Positions 33,833 through 43,998 of a stretch of 64,000 nt of DNA are shown in pieces (within the stretch, counting starts at the first letter, position 1; the number at the start of each line of letters is the position of its first letter). A program made the translations under genes and the position numbers. The notes under the pieces were generated by a model. That model was not told where the DNA came from. It worked only from the letters and a program-made list of their open reading frames with translations, and made no database searches. Source of the DNA: Halocaridina rubra (Eukaryota > Arthropoda > Malacostraca > Decapoda > Atyidae); the NCBI GenBank assembly GCA_037179515.1, contig JAXCGZ010005728.1:104897-168896 (forward strand), given 5' to 3'.

Positions 33833-35071
33833 TGAAGAATATGTGTACAAGGTTTATAGCCATAGGCAAAGTGATGACCATATATTTGTAGATGTGATAT
33901 TAAATGGTCAAGTCGTACCCACGTTATTGGATACAGGTGTTCTAGTATCAATCATTCCTGAAAATATTGCTGATAAAATTCCAGGTTTGACTATACAGCC
34001 TAGCACCAATATTTTAAAGGACTACAATAACCAGAATATAAGTTTAAAAGGGTCTGCAACTGTAAAGGTAGAGTATAAGAATAAAGTGTATGAAAATCTA
34101 TCTTTGTCGGTAGTAACAGGTAGCAGACCAGCTCTAATGGGACTATCTTGGTTGAATATAATACCAGCAGATTTGCCAGGACTACTAAAGGTAAATGAGA
34201 TATCACAGAAATCATGCACAATGGAAAAGTTATTTGCTAAATATGGTGATATATTTGATGACAATGTTGGAAAAGGTTACAAATGTAAAAGCTTCTTTGT
34301 GTCTCAAATCATACACCACTCCAAAGTTTTGTGTTCCCAGACAGATTTCATATGCACTAAAACCATTGGTTGAGCAGAAATTCATAGGCTAGTAGCCAAT
34401 AAAACTTGGGAGAACGTAATGTATTCTGAATGGGCCACATCATTAGTACCAGTAGTCAAAGACGATGATAGTATTATAATATGTGGTGATTATAAGATTA
34501 CGGTAAACCCACTTCTACAAACAGCCCAACACCCGTTACCTAGACCAGTTGATATGTTCGCCAAATTAGGCAGTTGTAAAGTCTTTTCAAAAATAAACCT
34601 CAATAAAGCCTCTCCATAACTGGAGTTAGATGAGAAGTCTCAGGATATATGTATATTTAATACACACTTAGGACTGTATAGACCTAAGCATCTTCCTTAT
34701 GGGATTGCTAGCAGCCATGCTATATGACAATAGCCAATGGACAAAATATTCAATGGAATGGAAAATGCTTTTGAATTTGTAGATGATATACGCATTACAG
34801 GTAAGACTTTAGCAAAACACAAGCAGAGAGTTGAAGCAGTCTGCAAGCGCATTGGATAAATTGGCAGTAGGTAAAGAATAACAAATGCCATTTCCAAGTA
34901 AAGTCTTTGTAATATTTAGGCTTCAAGATGGATGAGCCTGGAGTTTAAAAGACAAATGATAATGTGAAAGCAATAAAAAAGTTAAAGTTCCTGAAAATAT
35001 TGGCGAATTACAATCTTTCCTAGGATTAGTAAAATTTTATGGTAATTTCATACCCAATCTTTCTAAGGTAG
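33810..35071 (+). pseudogene. pol: Element C pol, protease and RT
   Basis: The open stretch 33810-34373 holds the protease (VVPTLLDTGVLVSIIPENIA near 33915; DTGV where DTGA/DTGS is usual) and a linker. RT follows in pieces: SLVPVVKDDDSIIICGDYKI near 34430, VFSKINLNKASP near 34590, LPYGIASS near 34690 and the catalytic box FVDDIRITG near 34780, intact. The thumb motif (LGLVKFYGNFIPNLSKV) ends at 35071, where B2 interrupts. Stops near 34372, 34619, 34725 and 34858 inactivate it. Confidence 0.85.
35067..35071. repeat. Target-site duplication of B2, left copy (GGTAG)
   Basis: Identical to 46728-46732 on the far side of B2. The host pol reading resumes exactly there. Confidence 0.9.
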
Positions 35072-36176
35072 TGTTGGGGTTAGGATGGTTGAGTGTTTGT
35101 TAAGATTCTGTTTTACTAAGGAGACTCAAAGTACTGAGCTCGGTTAAGAGCTCACAAACAGACAGGATAGATATTTGTACTTAAACACCCCATCTGTTTT
35201 ACCTGGACTCGGTTAAATGAAACTCAGAATTCAACTTTCTTATACTTTTGGAAATGCAATGACATTAAGAGAATTGAATTAAATGTTTCAAATTAAATTT
35301 TATGAAATGCTGCCTCGAATCCCGGAGGTGGTGAGCACAATTTCGTTTCCCAGCACCACGGACGTATGCCAAGACTTTGTCCTCAACTCGATGATTACCT
35401 CTGTCACACAGGCAGAGTAGAATAAAGGACACTTGTTGTGCCAGATGAATTCCTGTGAAGATGCCACGTAAATAAAGTTTGAAATAAACTTAGACTGCTC
35501 AGGCGGGATGTTGCCTCCGCCGTGTTTAGGCGCCAAAAGAGGACGCCTCATTGTCCCTACTGATGAGTTCATCTATAGGATACATTTCTAGAGCAGTAAC
35601 TGGCTTTGATATCATTTAAGGACTATTTTAGTGGTGGTCCCTGGCAGGCAATTATAGCAGTGATGCAAAGGAGAGACAGTATTTTAGGTGCAACAAGTGG
35701 AAGCAAATAAAATAAAACGAGAATAATAATGAAAAGTTAGGTTACTGGTAAACAATCTCCAGAACGCTCTTTGCTCGTAGGAAACAGAATATAAGTACTT
35801 AAATAATAAAGAAGCTACTGATATATATCTAGACAGGCTAATGACATAACAGCAAGGTCAAGTTTTTAACAAAATTATTAGCAAGAACAATTTTTATAAG
35901 AAAATTGTAAACAAAACGTATCTGGTGAGATCACAGATGTGGAAAGTAGGAGCAGCCTTTATATCGGGACTATGCTTCTACACGTACAAGAAGAGTAAAT
36001 AAGGATATTTAAAATTAGCAATAAGCTAAAATATTAATTGCAAATAATCATAATCTGCAAAAGTCAAGAAGTGGGAATTATTTTTTTTTTGTTAGAAAAA
36101 TGACAGTTAAGTCACTAAATTAATTAATAAGGCATGTAACAGCCTCTGGTGACTTTGACCGAAACACTCTGTCACA
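35072..36176 (-). repeat. B2 3' LTR
   Basis: Plus-strand start TGTTGGGGTTAGG, end CTCTGTCACA. It differs from the 5' LTR by a few percent and shares its internal deletion (junction near 35434, GGACACTTGTTGTGCCAGATG). Confidence 0.92.
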
Positions 36177-36814
36177 AAGGCCCTTTCTAGAGAATATTGA
36201 TTTAGGAAAATTCTACTACAGAAGGCGAAATAAGAACAGTGGAGGTTACGGTGACTTCAATGTTATTATGAGGGATGAGATATCCTTCTCATGGAAAAGA
36301 GCAAATGAACAATAAGAATGGGATCCACCACTGGAACATATCATACTATTAGGAAAAGTGAACAAGTCTTATAAACAAGGCATTAAATGACATGCAAAAC
36401 ATAAAAGAAATGTGATCAAATTCAAATTTCAAGAAAATTAAATCACAATTAGATATCAGTGAATATCAATATTTAGGTTTAAGAATGCTTCACATGCAAG
36501 AAGGCAATAATATAATATACAAAAAAAAATAGAGTATACGCAAATGTAAAATATGAACCAAGTCGTCATTAACATTGGCGACTGGATTTAAAACAGTTTC
36601 AGCTATTCAACACTTAACTAAAATGTTTCCGCCATGTTCTGGCTTTCAAAGTCCCACAAAGGGAAATACAAAACTACGATCAAAGAATTATTCTTCATCT
36701 TTTTCGTCTTCCATTAGGAATAACATTTGTACGCTAAAATAAACAATTACAGTACAGTATTAAAGACATAAATGATAAACATAAAAAATAAACAACACAT
36801 CAGAGAAGTAATCT
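36177..36814 (-). other. B2 3' untranslated region
   Basis: Non-coding between the end of RNase H and the 3' LTR. It is homologous to 21844-22342 and to 12.31-12.69 kb. No clear additional ORF (for example env-like) is visible. Confidence 0.75.
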
Positions 36815-38430
36815 TTACTGACTAGTCAAATTGAGGCTAACATCACCAGCTTCCTCATTTGAGGGTAACGATCGTCGACTCAGTAGATCAGCAAGGTCAT
36901 TGTCCTTGCCATGAACATGTTGGGCAGTGAATTTGAAAAGATTCAGGTAAAGTGCCCACCTTTTCAGGCAAGGATTTAGCTTGTCTGCAGTCTGTAAATA
37001 TAGGAGAGGTCGGTGGTCGGTTCTCAGTGTAAAATGTTGGCCATACAGATGGACTTCAAATTTCTTTATGGCCCAATATGCAGCTAGAGCTCCCTTCTCC
37101 ACGGCGGAGTAATTTCGCTCTGCAGGGCGAAGCCTGCGGCTTGCATATTGCACTGGAGCTACTTCTGCTGAGTTGTCTGATCGAGCTTGCAAGAGCACGG
37201 CACCCAGGCCTTCGTCTGAGGCGTCGGTCTGCAAGATAAATGGAAAATCAGTGTTTACCAGTTGTAATACTGGCTCACCCGCCAATGCTTCTCGGAGCTT
37301 GAAAAATGCTCTTTCCGCTTCATCTGTCCATTGGACAGGGGAGCTTTTACCTTGCTTTGAGGAGGTCATTTGCTGCAAAGGGGCGGTGATAGTATTAAAG
37401 TGTTAAATGAACCATTGGTAGTAGCCAACACTACCCAGAAATGATCTCAGTTGAGTGACAGTGGCAGGTTTCTCCATATCCTTAATAGCTTGTACCCTGT
37501 CATGTAAAGGGGACATAACTCCTTCTCCAACCACGTGGCCAAGATACTGCAATTGTGTGAAACCAATCTCACATTTAGAAAGCTTTAAATGAAGTCCATG
37601 CTGGTTCAGACGAGTGAGAACTCTGCGGAGGGTCGCGAGGTGCGATGATCAATCCTGAGAATGCACCAGGATGTCATCTATAAAGCATGAAACATTGTCG
37701 AGATCCTGTAGTACTATCCTCATGAATCTGCTGAAGCAGCCATGGGCATTTACCATACCAAAAGGCATGACCCTGAACTGGTATAGACCATATCTTGTGG
37801 AAAAAGCTGTAAGAGGCTTGGTAGTCTCGCTCAACGGGACTTGCCAAAATCCACTGCCCAGATCCAACTTGGACAGGTAACGGGCTTGTGAGGGCAACGA
37901 GAAAATATGCTCGGCATCAGCAATGGGCTCTCCATCAAAGATGGTACGGGAGTTAAGCTTACGACAGTCAAGGCAGAACCTGTGACTGCCATCTCGCTTA
38001 CGCACTGCCAGTAACAGCGAACACCAAGGCGAAATGCTATTTTTAACTATTCCGAGGCTGACCCAAGTGTCAAGATCTTCCTTCAGCCGTAAGGACAGCT
38101 GGTGGGGAAGACCATAGGAATGCCAAAATGGCTCTGGGTCAGTCAATCTGACATGATGCTCAAGGGTAGCGGTAATGCCTGGGAGGTCGTTGAAGACGTT
38201 CTCATAGTCCTCTAATAGCTTGTTCAGCTGTTCCCGTTGACTCGGTTGCAGTCTAGAGTTAATAATGCAATTACTCACACTTTCCTTTCAGTGTGTGGGA
38301 ATGGCAGGATCCTTACCATCATCAAAAGCTAAGCTTATGTCTTCAATTGCAAGGGCAGTGGCTGCGGCCAGAGGGGCTTCTTCCGAAAAACTCCACTCCC
38401 GTAAGTCTGTCTCCACTGCAAGGTTGGAGT
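36815..38430 (-). pseudogene. pol: B2 pol, RT and RNase H part
   Basis: A linker follows the integrase, then RT: HQLSLRLKEDLDTWVSLGIV, LLLAVRKRDGSHRFCLDCRK, LSKLDLGSGFWQVPLSETTK, YGLYQFRVMPFGMVNAHGCF and the intact box CFIDDILVHSQD near 37680. The thumb (LGHVVGEGVMSPLHD, LRSFLGSVGYYQWFI) leads to RNase H (ILQTDASDEGLGAVLL, VEKGALAAYWAIKKFEVHLY, RTDHRPLLYLQTADKLNPCL, HVHGKDNDLADLLSR). The pol ends at 36815 with NLTSQ. Stops are at about 38279, 37646 (TGA after HSQD) and 37402, with no frameshift. RNase H is the C-terminal domain of pol. Confidence 0.92.
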
Positions 38431-40100
38431 ACTCCTATATAGGAAGTAAGGGGTGGCTATAATGGAGCACTTGTGTTGCTGCAGCCTCGGAGGTTCTGTT
38501 GATGCTGGGGGCATCTATAGGGGTTGCTGAGAGTGCCAGCGCAGGATCCCTGTGGGCCTCCGTGTCCTCACAATAAAGCTTCAGCTGGTTAATGTGGTAT
38601 TTCCCGTTATTGCCATCAACATTTAGCACATAATTGTCAGGGGTCACCCGGTGTACCACATTGTACGGTCCTTTCCAGCGTAGCATTAGGTTGTGGGTAT
38701 CTGTTGGAAGAATTAACAGAGCTCGATCTCCGGGTGTCAGGGCACGATGCCGCGCACGCTTGTCAAAGAGGAGCTTGGCAGTCTGCTGGTGACCCTTAAT
38801 GGCTAATTGTGCAATTTTCCAAGCCTTTTTGAGGTGAGACAAAAACTACAAAATATACTCATGGATGTCCCTATCGTCATCTTCGATGGTAGGTGAATCC
38901 CAACATTCTGCCAAATATTTCACTGGGTCTCTGACCTTATGACCATAAATCAGCTCAAAAGGCAAGAATCCAGAAGTGTTGTGGGGAGTGCCTCTGAAGG
39001 AGAAAAGTGCAGCAGGGACGTACTTGTCCCACTGCCTAGGTATATCTATCATTAGCTTGCACAAACATCACTTCAATGTCCCATTATAACGTTCGCATGC
39101 TCCATTTGATTGGGCATGATAGACACTCGTACGAATGTGCTTCATTTCTAAAAGGTTACAGAAAGCCTCAAAGTGCCTACTTGTAAACTGACTTCCATTG
39201 TCAGAAGTGACCTGCTCAGGAAAGCCAACCCTGGAGCAGATTTCAAATAGGGCATGAGCGACTGCTTCAGTTGTGATAGAAGACAGTGGCACTGCATCTG
39301 GGTACCTTGTTGCCAGGTCAACATATAGCAGGAGGAACTGTTTCCCCGAGGACGAAGCTGGATTAATAGTACCTAATATGTCAATAGCGACCTTGGAAAA
39401 TAGCTCCATTGAGAGCTTAGTTATCCCCATGGGAACTTTCGGTACCGGTGCTGTAGAGGTGGATTGACAGACAGGGCAGGAGCCTACATATCTGTCTACC
39501 TCGGCGTACATGTTTGGCCATGCAAAAGCCTTCTGAAGGACGTGCCGAGTTTTTGCCTTTCCTCTGTGTCCACTCAAAGGTAAATGGTGTGCCACATACA
39601 TAGCCTGGTGGCGCAACGAAGCAGGCACCACCAACTGTTTAAAGGTGTGGCCATCTTTGGTCACATGCCTACGAAGTACTCCATCTTCAAGGGCGTAAGT
39701 GATCTGACCTCCTCCTCTCACCGTGAAGGTCCTTCCTTCGGTGGCCTGCTGCATCCAGCATTTGAGGCTGGGGCAGTCTTGCTGCAATTTGGCAAAGTCT
39801 GGACGAGACTTCAATGGCTCTAGAGGTGCATCATCTGGTAAAGGAGGGGGAAACTCTCCGTGTTCCACATTACGTGTACTGACTGCAGCAGACTCAACAG
39901 AGTCAGTTGGAGAATCGTCCAAATTCTTGGCATCGAGGCCAGGAGTTACTGCTGAAATGGCTTCATGTGAGTTCCCCCGAGGGAAGTTATAACGAGAAAT
40001 GTCCCTATGGTTGAGCTTGGCCTGGAAAGTAGGAACTAGGTTCAGTGCACGACCCATCAAAACAGGGTACATAAGCCCAATCATTGCCACAGCTGGGGCT
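38431..40100 (-). pseudogene. pol: B2 pol, integrase part
   Basis: Zinc-binding entry near 39.56 kb (HHLPLSGHRGKAKT, CPVCQST); catalytic core with AIDILG near 39.38 kb, TSDNGSQFTS near 39.2 kb and NGACERYNGT near 39.09 kb, so the D, D and E are present. A GPY/F-like end (LRWKGPYNVVHRVTPDN, YHINQLKLYCED) lies near 38.6 kb. The open stretch 40090-39068 is 340 codons. Stops at 39065 and 38843 are single-codon changes in an otherwise continuous frame. It lies between protease (40.24 kb) and RT (37.7-38.2 kb), which is not the standard gypsy position. Confidence 0.92.
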
Positions 40101-40569
40101 TTTCCCTTGTAGTATTTGCAATCCAGGTTAATGACTCAGCAGCGTCGAATTTGGGGTGTTCCTTCAGCAACCCACACACGAACGATTTTGCCGGTAAAAT
40201 CTTCATCCCTGATGAATTTCTCATCAACAAGTATGCCATTGGCCCCTGTGTCAAGTTCTATCGCAGCTTCCACACCATTTATGGTTTCTAGGCATTTTGG
40301 GATCATTTCCAGATCATCATGTTCGATGAATTCCACATTGGCAAGTTTGTGTGGTGGTTCCTCAGTATTATCCTCATTGGCCTATTCTGGCCCTGTTTCC
40401 ACAACATGGGCTGAGTAAGGGGCCAGACGGCTATCTGGGCCGCCGCTGTGTGAGGGAGCGTGGTGGGTCTTAGAGTTTGGCTGAAAACCTTGGGAAGGTG
40501 GAGCAGGGTAATGGCCTTTGCCTCTGAACTGCTGAGGCTTAGGTCTTACCGGGTCATCCTTCTTGAGTG
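40101..40569 (-). pseudogene. pol: B2 gag C-terminus and protease
   Basis: The basic gag tail (VRPKPQQFRGKGHYPAPPSQ) resumes just left of CR1-2. The protease is near 40240 (INGVEAAIELDTGANGILV) with DTGA intact. A stop follows RRC at 40133-40135 and another lies near 40384. No CCHC knuckle is visible in this gag. Confidence 0.85.
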
Positions 40570-43500
40570 ATTACCTAATTGTGATTACCTAATTGTGTTT
40601 ACGGGAAAGAGCCCAAAGCTCGTATCTTCCCGTCTCCTGATCGGTTCCATTTTATACTTAGTGATACTTATCATACCTGTCCTTAAAACTATGGATTGAG
40701 ATAGCATTAACTACCTCCTCGCTTAGCCAATTCCAATTATCAACTACTCTTACACTGAAAAAGTATTTCCTTACATCCTGCAAAGAAGTTTTCTTACGAA
40801 GCTTCAATCTATGACCTCTAGTTCTAGAGCCAGCCATATCAAAATATCGATCCCTATCCACTCTATCATAACCATGAAGGAATTTAAAGACTGTCACCAT
40901 ATCCCCCCTCACTCTTCTAGCTTCGAGTGATGGTAAGTCTAATTCCCTCAGCCTCTCATCATAACTGAGATTGCGTATTTCTGGCACCAGTTTCGTGGAA
41001 TGTCTTTGAACTTTTTCAAGCTTAGCTATGTGCTTTTTCAAGTGCGGATTCCAAAAGGGGGCTGCATATTCGAGTTTTGGCCTCACATAGGTTACATAAA
41101 TATTTCTGAACATTTCCTTGTCCATGTGCCTTAAGGCTGCCCTTACATTTGATAAGAATGCATATGCTGCCCTTACTATGCCATTTATATGTATTTCTGG
41201 AGACAAATCTGCCAGTATGTTTACTTCTAGATCTCTCTCATTTTCTGTCTCTTGAAGTTGTACTCCAGCCACCGAGTAGTCAAGCTTGGGCCTTCTTGCA
41301 CTTGTACCCATTCTCATTACCTTACATTTTGAAGTATTGAATTTCATTAGCCACTTTTCTGACCACTCATGCAGATTATTTAGATCCTCCTGAAGTTCTC
41401 TACCATTGTTCTCGTTTTTTACTTTCTTCACAATCTTTGCATCATCTGCAAACATATTCATGAATGAATTTACACACTCTGGTAGGTCATTTACATATAC
41501 AAGGAACAAAAGTGGCCCTAAAACTGAACCCTGTGGAACTCCACTACTAACTCTTCTCCATTCAGACACTGAGTGTCTTACTCTAACCCTCTGTTCCCTT
41601 CCTTCTAAGTAAGTTTTTATCCATTCCAAAACATTTCCACCTATTCTAGCCATTGATTGCAGCTTCCTAATAAGTCTCCCATGTGGAACAGTGTCAAACG
41701 CTTTCTGGAAGTCTAGGAATATGCAATCTGCCCACCCCTCTCTTTCCTGTAAGATTTGGCTTACCTCATCATAAAATTCTAATAAGTTTGTTACTGTTGA
41801 TCTACCTTCTCTGAAGCCATGTTGCCTCACTGACAAAAAGTTGAAGGATTCCAAGTGAAGAGAGATATGTTTCCTTAGTAGTTTCTCCATAACTGTGCAA
41901 ACTATGCTGGTCAAGGAAACTGGTCTATAGTTCAGAGCCGTATCCCTCCTTCCCTTTTTGAAGATAGGTATCACATTTGCTTGTTTCCAGCATCTTGGAA
42001 TCTCCCCCGACTCCAGTGACTCCTTAAATATGATACTTAGTGCCACTGATATTGTGTTTGCGCATTTTTTAAGCACATGAGGGGATATGTCATCAGGACC
42101 TGTAGCTTTATGAACATCTAAATCCATCAGCGCTTTGCATACCTCTGTGGCTGTAAGGTTGATGTTCTCTAATACCGGCCCTTGAGCTTTTATCACTGCA
42201 ATCTGAGGGGGTGGGGTATTTTCTACTGTAAATACTGACTGAAACTCCTTGTTCAATTCTTTGCAGATCTCTTCATCCATCTCAGTGATGCTTCCATCCG
42301 CTCTCTTTAGCCTTAAAACCTGTTCTTTTACCTTCAGTTTTCCTCTGATAAAGCTGTGGAAAAGCTTGGGATTTTCTTTAGCCATCCTGGTGATGTCCCT
42401 CTCATAGTCTTTCTCTGCCTCTCTCCTTTTACTTAGGTAGTCATTTCTTGCTCTTTTGTAGGTTTGCAAGGCATTTTTGTTTTTTCTCCTCCTATACCTT
42501 TTCCAGCATTTGTCTCTCCACTCCTTAGCTCTTTTACACCCATTATTGAACCATTTCTCTCTGGCATGAATTACACCTACTTTGGTGACAGGTATGCAGC
42601 AATCTACTATCTTCCCATATTTCTCACAAATGATGTCATACATTTCTTGTACAGATTTGTTGTAAAATAAGGTTCTCCAGTCAATAACTGCAAAAAGCTC
42701 ATTCATTTTGATGTAATCTCCTTTCGGATAGTTCCTCCTCATGTCCTCAGTGCCTCTACTCTCAGGAAGAATATCTTCAATGATATACTCCATCAACAAC
42801 ACACAGTGGTCACTCTTACCAATTGGTGGTTCATACTCAATTTTTTCAATATCCAACACATTATCTGTGAACACTAGATCAAGTAGTGATGGCTCATCCC
42901 CACTCCTGGCCCTTGTTGGTTCCATTACATGTTGGTGTAGGAAATTCCCTTGTACGCAATCTAGGAATCTTGCCCCGAATGAGTCCTCACCACTGTGTGG
43001 GTCAAGATTTATCCAATCTATCTCTTTATGATTAAAGTCTCCCATAATCAAAATCCTACATTTTCTCTCCCGTGCCATGTTAACAACTGAGTTTATGACT
43101 TCAATAGTACCTATATGAGTTTCCTCATAAACTTCAAGCCTATTTTGGTTCCTTGGTGGGTTGTATACAACAGTTATTATAATGCTCTCTGACCCAGTAT
43201 TTATGCGAGCAACAAGAAATTCCTTGAACTCATTTTCTATAGCCAAGTTTATTTCTTCGACTTGAATCCTTTCACTTATGAGCAGTGCTACCCCTCCACC
43301 AGTCCTCTCAGATCTTTCAACCCTTTGTATTCTGAAACCCTTAGGAAAAACTGTGACACTGTTTATGTCCTCACTCAACTTAGTCTCTGTAATTGCTACT
43401 ATATCTGCCTTACTGTTGTGAATCCTATCTTTTAATTCTACTGCCTTACCAGCTAATCCTTCAGCATTTGTGTATAACAATCTTAATGAGGCCCCATCCC

Positions 43501-43642
43501 CTGATCTTCTGTCATTATCTTCTTTATCTCCCCTTTGTCTGGAAGAACTCTGTAATGAAAATTTTTCTTCTCTTCTTCATTTCTTTCATCATTTAACCTT
43601 CTTGCCTCTTGCAACAAGTTTTTGATCTTTCCCATCTCTTCC
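40570..43642 (-). mobile_element. CR1-2: 5'-truncated CR1 LINE in B2 gag
   Basis: The 3' tail at the left is two copies of ATTACCTAATTGTG (40570-40597, plus strand), the short-repeat tail type of CR1/L2. The element keeps the end of ORF1 and all of ORF2, and stops at 43642 where gag sequence (ACATGGCCGTAATAAGG) resumes. 5' truncation is normal for LINEs. No TSD is evident; five gag bases seen in B1 at this point (TAGGT) are absent. It is about 3.07 kb. Confidence 0.9.
40658..43480 (-). CDS. CR1-2 ORF2: endonuclease-reverse transcriptase, open
   Basis: 940 codons without a stop. The likely start MLYTNAEGLAG matches the usual LINE endonuclease entry. APE endonuclease: DIVAITETKL (about 26-35), GDFNHKEIDW (147-156), SDHC (223-226). 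RT: GPDDISPHVLKK (about 461), IPIFKKGRRDTALNYRPVSL (504-523), FLDFQKAFDTVP (588-599), SGVPQGSVLG (646-655), FADD (677-680). The C-terminal CR1 region ends with YDERLRELDLPSLEARR, YFFSVRVVDNW and a terminal DKYH. All catalytic residues I can name for both enzymes are present, making this the best-preserved gene in the window. Being 5'-truncated, it lacks its own promoter and whole ORF1. Confidence 0.93.
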   Translation of the reverse strand: MLYTNAEGLAGKAVELKDRIHNSKADIVAITETKLSEDINSVTVFPKGFRIQRVERSERTGGGVALLISERIQVEEINLAIENEFKEFLVARINTGSESIIITVVYNPPRNQNRLEVYEETHIGTIEVINSVVNMARERKCRILIMGDFNHKEIDWINLDPHSGEDSFGARFLDCVQGNFLHQHVMEPTRARSGDEPSLLDLVFTDNVLDIEKIEYEPPIGKSDHCVLLMEYIIEDILPESRGTEDMRRNYPKGDYIKMNELFAVIDWRTLFYNKSVQEMYDIICEKYGKIVDCCIPVTKVGVIHAREKWFNNGCKRAKEWRDKCWKRYRRRKNKNALQTYKRARNDYLSKRREAEKDYERDITRMAKENPKLFHSFIRGKLKVKEQVLRLKRADGSITEMDEEICKELNKEFQSVFTVENTPPPQIAVIKAQGPVLENINLTATEVCKALMDLDVHKATGPDDISPHVLKKCANTISVALSIIFKESLESGEIPRCWKQANVIPIFKKGRRDTALNYRPVSLTSIVCTVMEKLLRKHISLHLESFNFLSVRQHGFREGRSTVTNLLEFYDEVSQILQEREGWADCIFLDFQKAFDTVPHGRLIRKLQSMARIGGNVLEWIKTYLEGREQRVRVRHSVSEWRRVSSGVPQGSVLGPLLFLVYVNDLPECVNSFMNMFADDAKIVKKVKNENNGRELQEDLNNLHEWSEKWLMKFNTSKCKVMRMGTSARRPKLDYSVAGVQLQETENERDLEVNILADLSPEIHINGIVRAAYAFLSNVRAALRHMDKEMFRNIYVTYVRPKLEYAAPFWNPHLKKHIAKLEKVQRHSTKLVPEIRNLSYDERLRELDLPSLEARRVRGDMVTVFKFLHGYDRVDRDRYFDMAGSRTRGHRLKLRKKTSLQDVRKYFFSVRVVDNWNWLSEEVVNAISIHSFKDRYDKYH

Positions 43643-43998
43643 ACATGGCCGTAATAAGGCTTAGGAGTGTGAGGAGGATGAGCTGGATGATTGAAGTTCT
43701 GCGAGGGGCTCTTGTGCTTCCCGTTCCTGTAATCTCTATTTCCGGATAAAGGACTGCTGTCTGGGATTCCCGCTCGAAGCCGAGCAAGCGCAAGCTCATG
43801 TTCACATTGTGCTTGTGCCTCATTATGGTGTGCTTGTGCCTCATCACTTGCTCTCTTCTCCAGCTTATCTCGGCGTTCAAAAATCTTCTCATGAGCACAT
43901 TCGAAGAGCTTCTGTCTTGGGGAAAAACAGTATCTCTCACCCCTAGCAATCATTATGTCCAGGTAACGCTCCTCATCGAATGTTTTGATGGTTTCCAT
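43483..43998 (-). CDS. Chimeric ORF: B2 gag N-terminus fused to CR1 ORF1 tail
   Basis: 171 codons. Residues 1 to about 119 are family B gag (METIKTFDEERYLDIMIARG, then FERRDKLEKR, HELALARLRAGIPDSS and HPAHPPHTPKPYYGHV). From about residue 120 the sequence is the CR1 ORF1 tail (GKIKNLLQEARRLNDERNEE, FHYRVLPDKGEIKKIMTEDQ, ending GMGPH). The fusion point is the CR1-2 insertion boundary at 43642/43643, in frame by chance. The gag half also lacks the capsid-like core, with a join in SGNRDYRNGKHK. It is unlikely to work as a protein, but it is open and lies downstream of the B2 LTR and leader. Confidence 0.75.
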   Translation of the reverse strand: METIKTFDEERYLDIMIARGERYCFSPRQKLFECAHEKIFERRDKLEKRASDEAQAHHNEAQAQCEHELALARLRAGIPDSSPLSGNRDYRNGKHKSPSQNFNHPAHPPHTPKPYYGHVEEMGKIKNLLQEARRLNDERNEEEKKNFHYRVLPDKGEIKKIMTEDQGMGPH

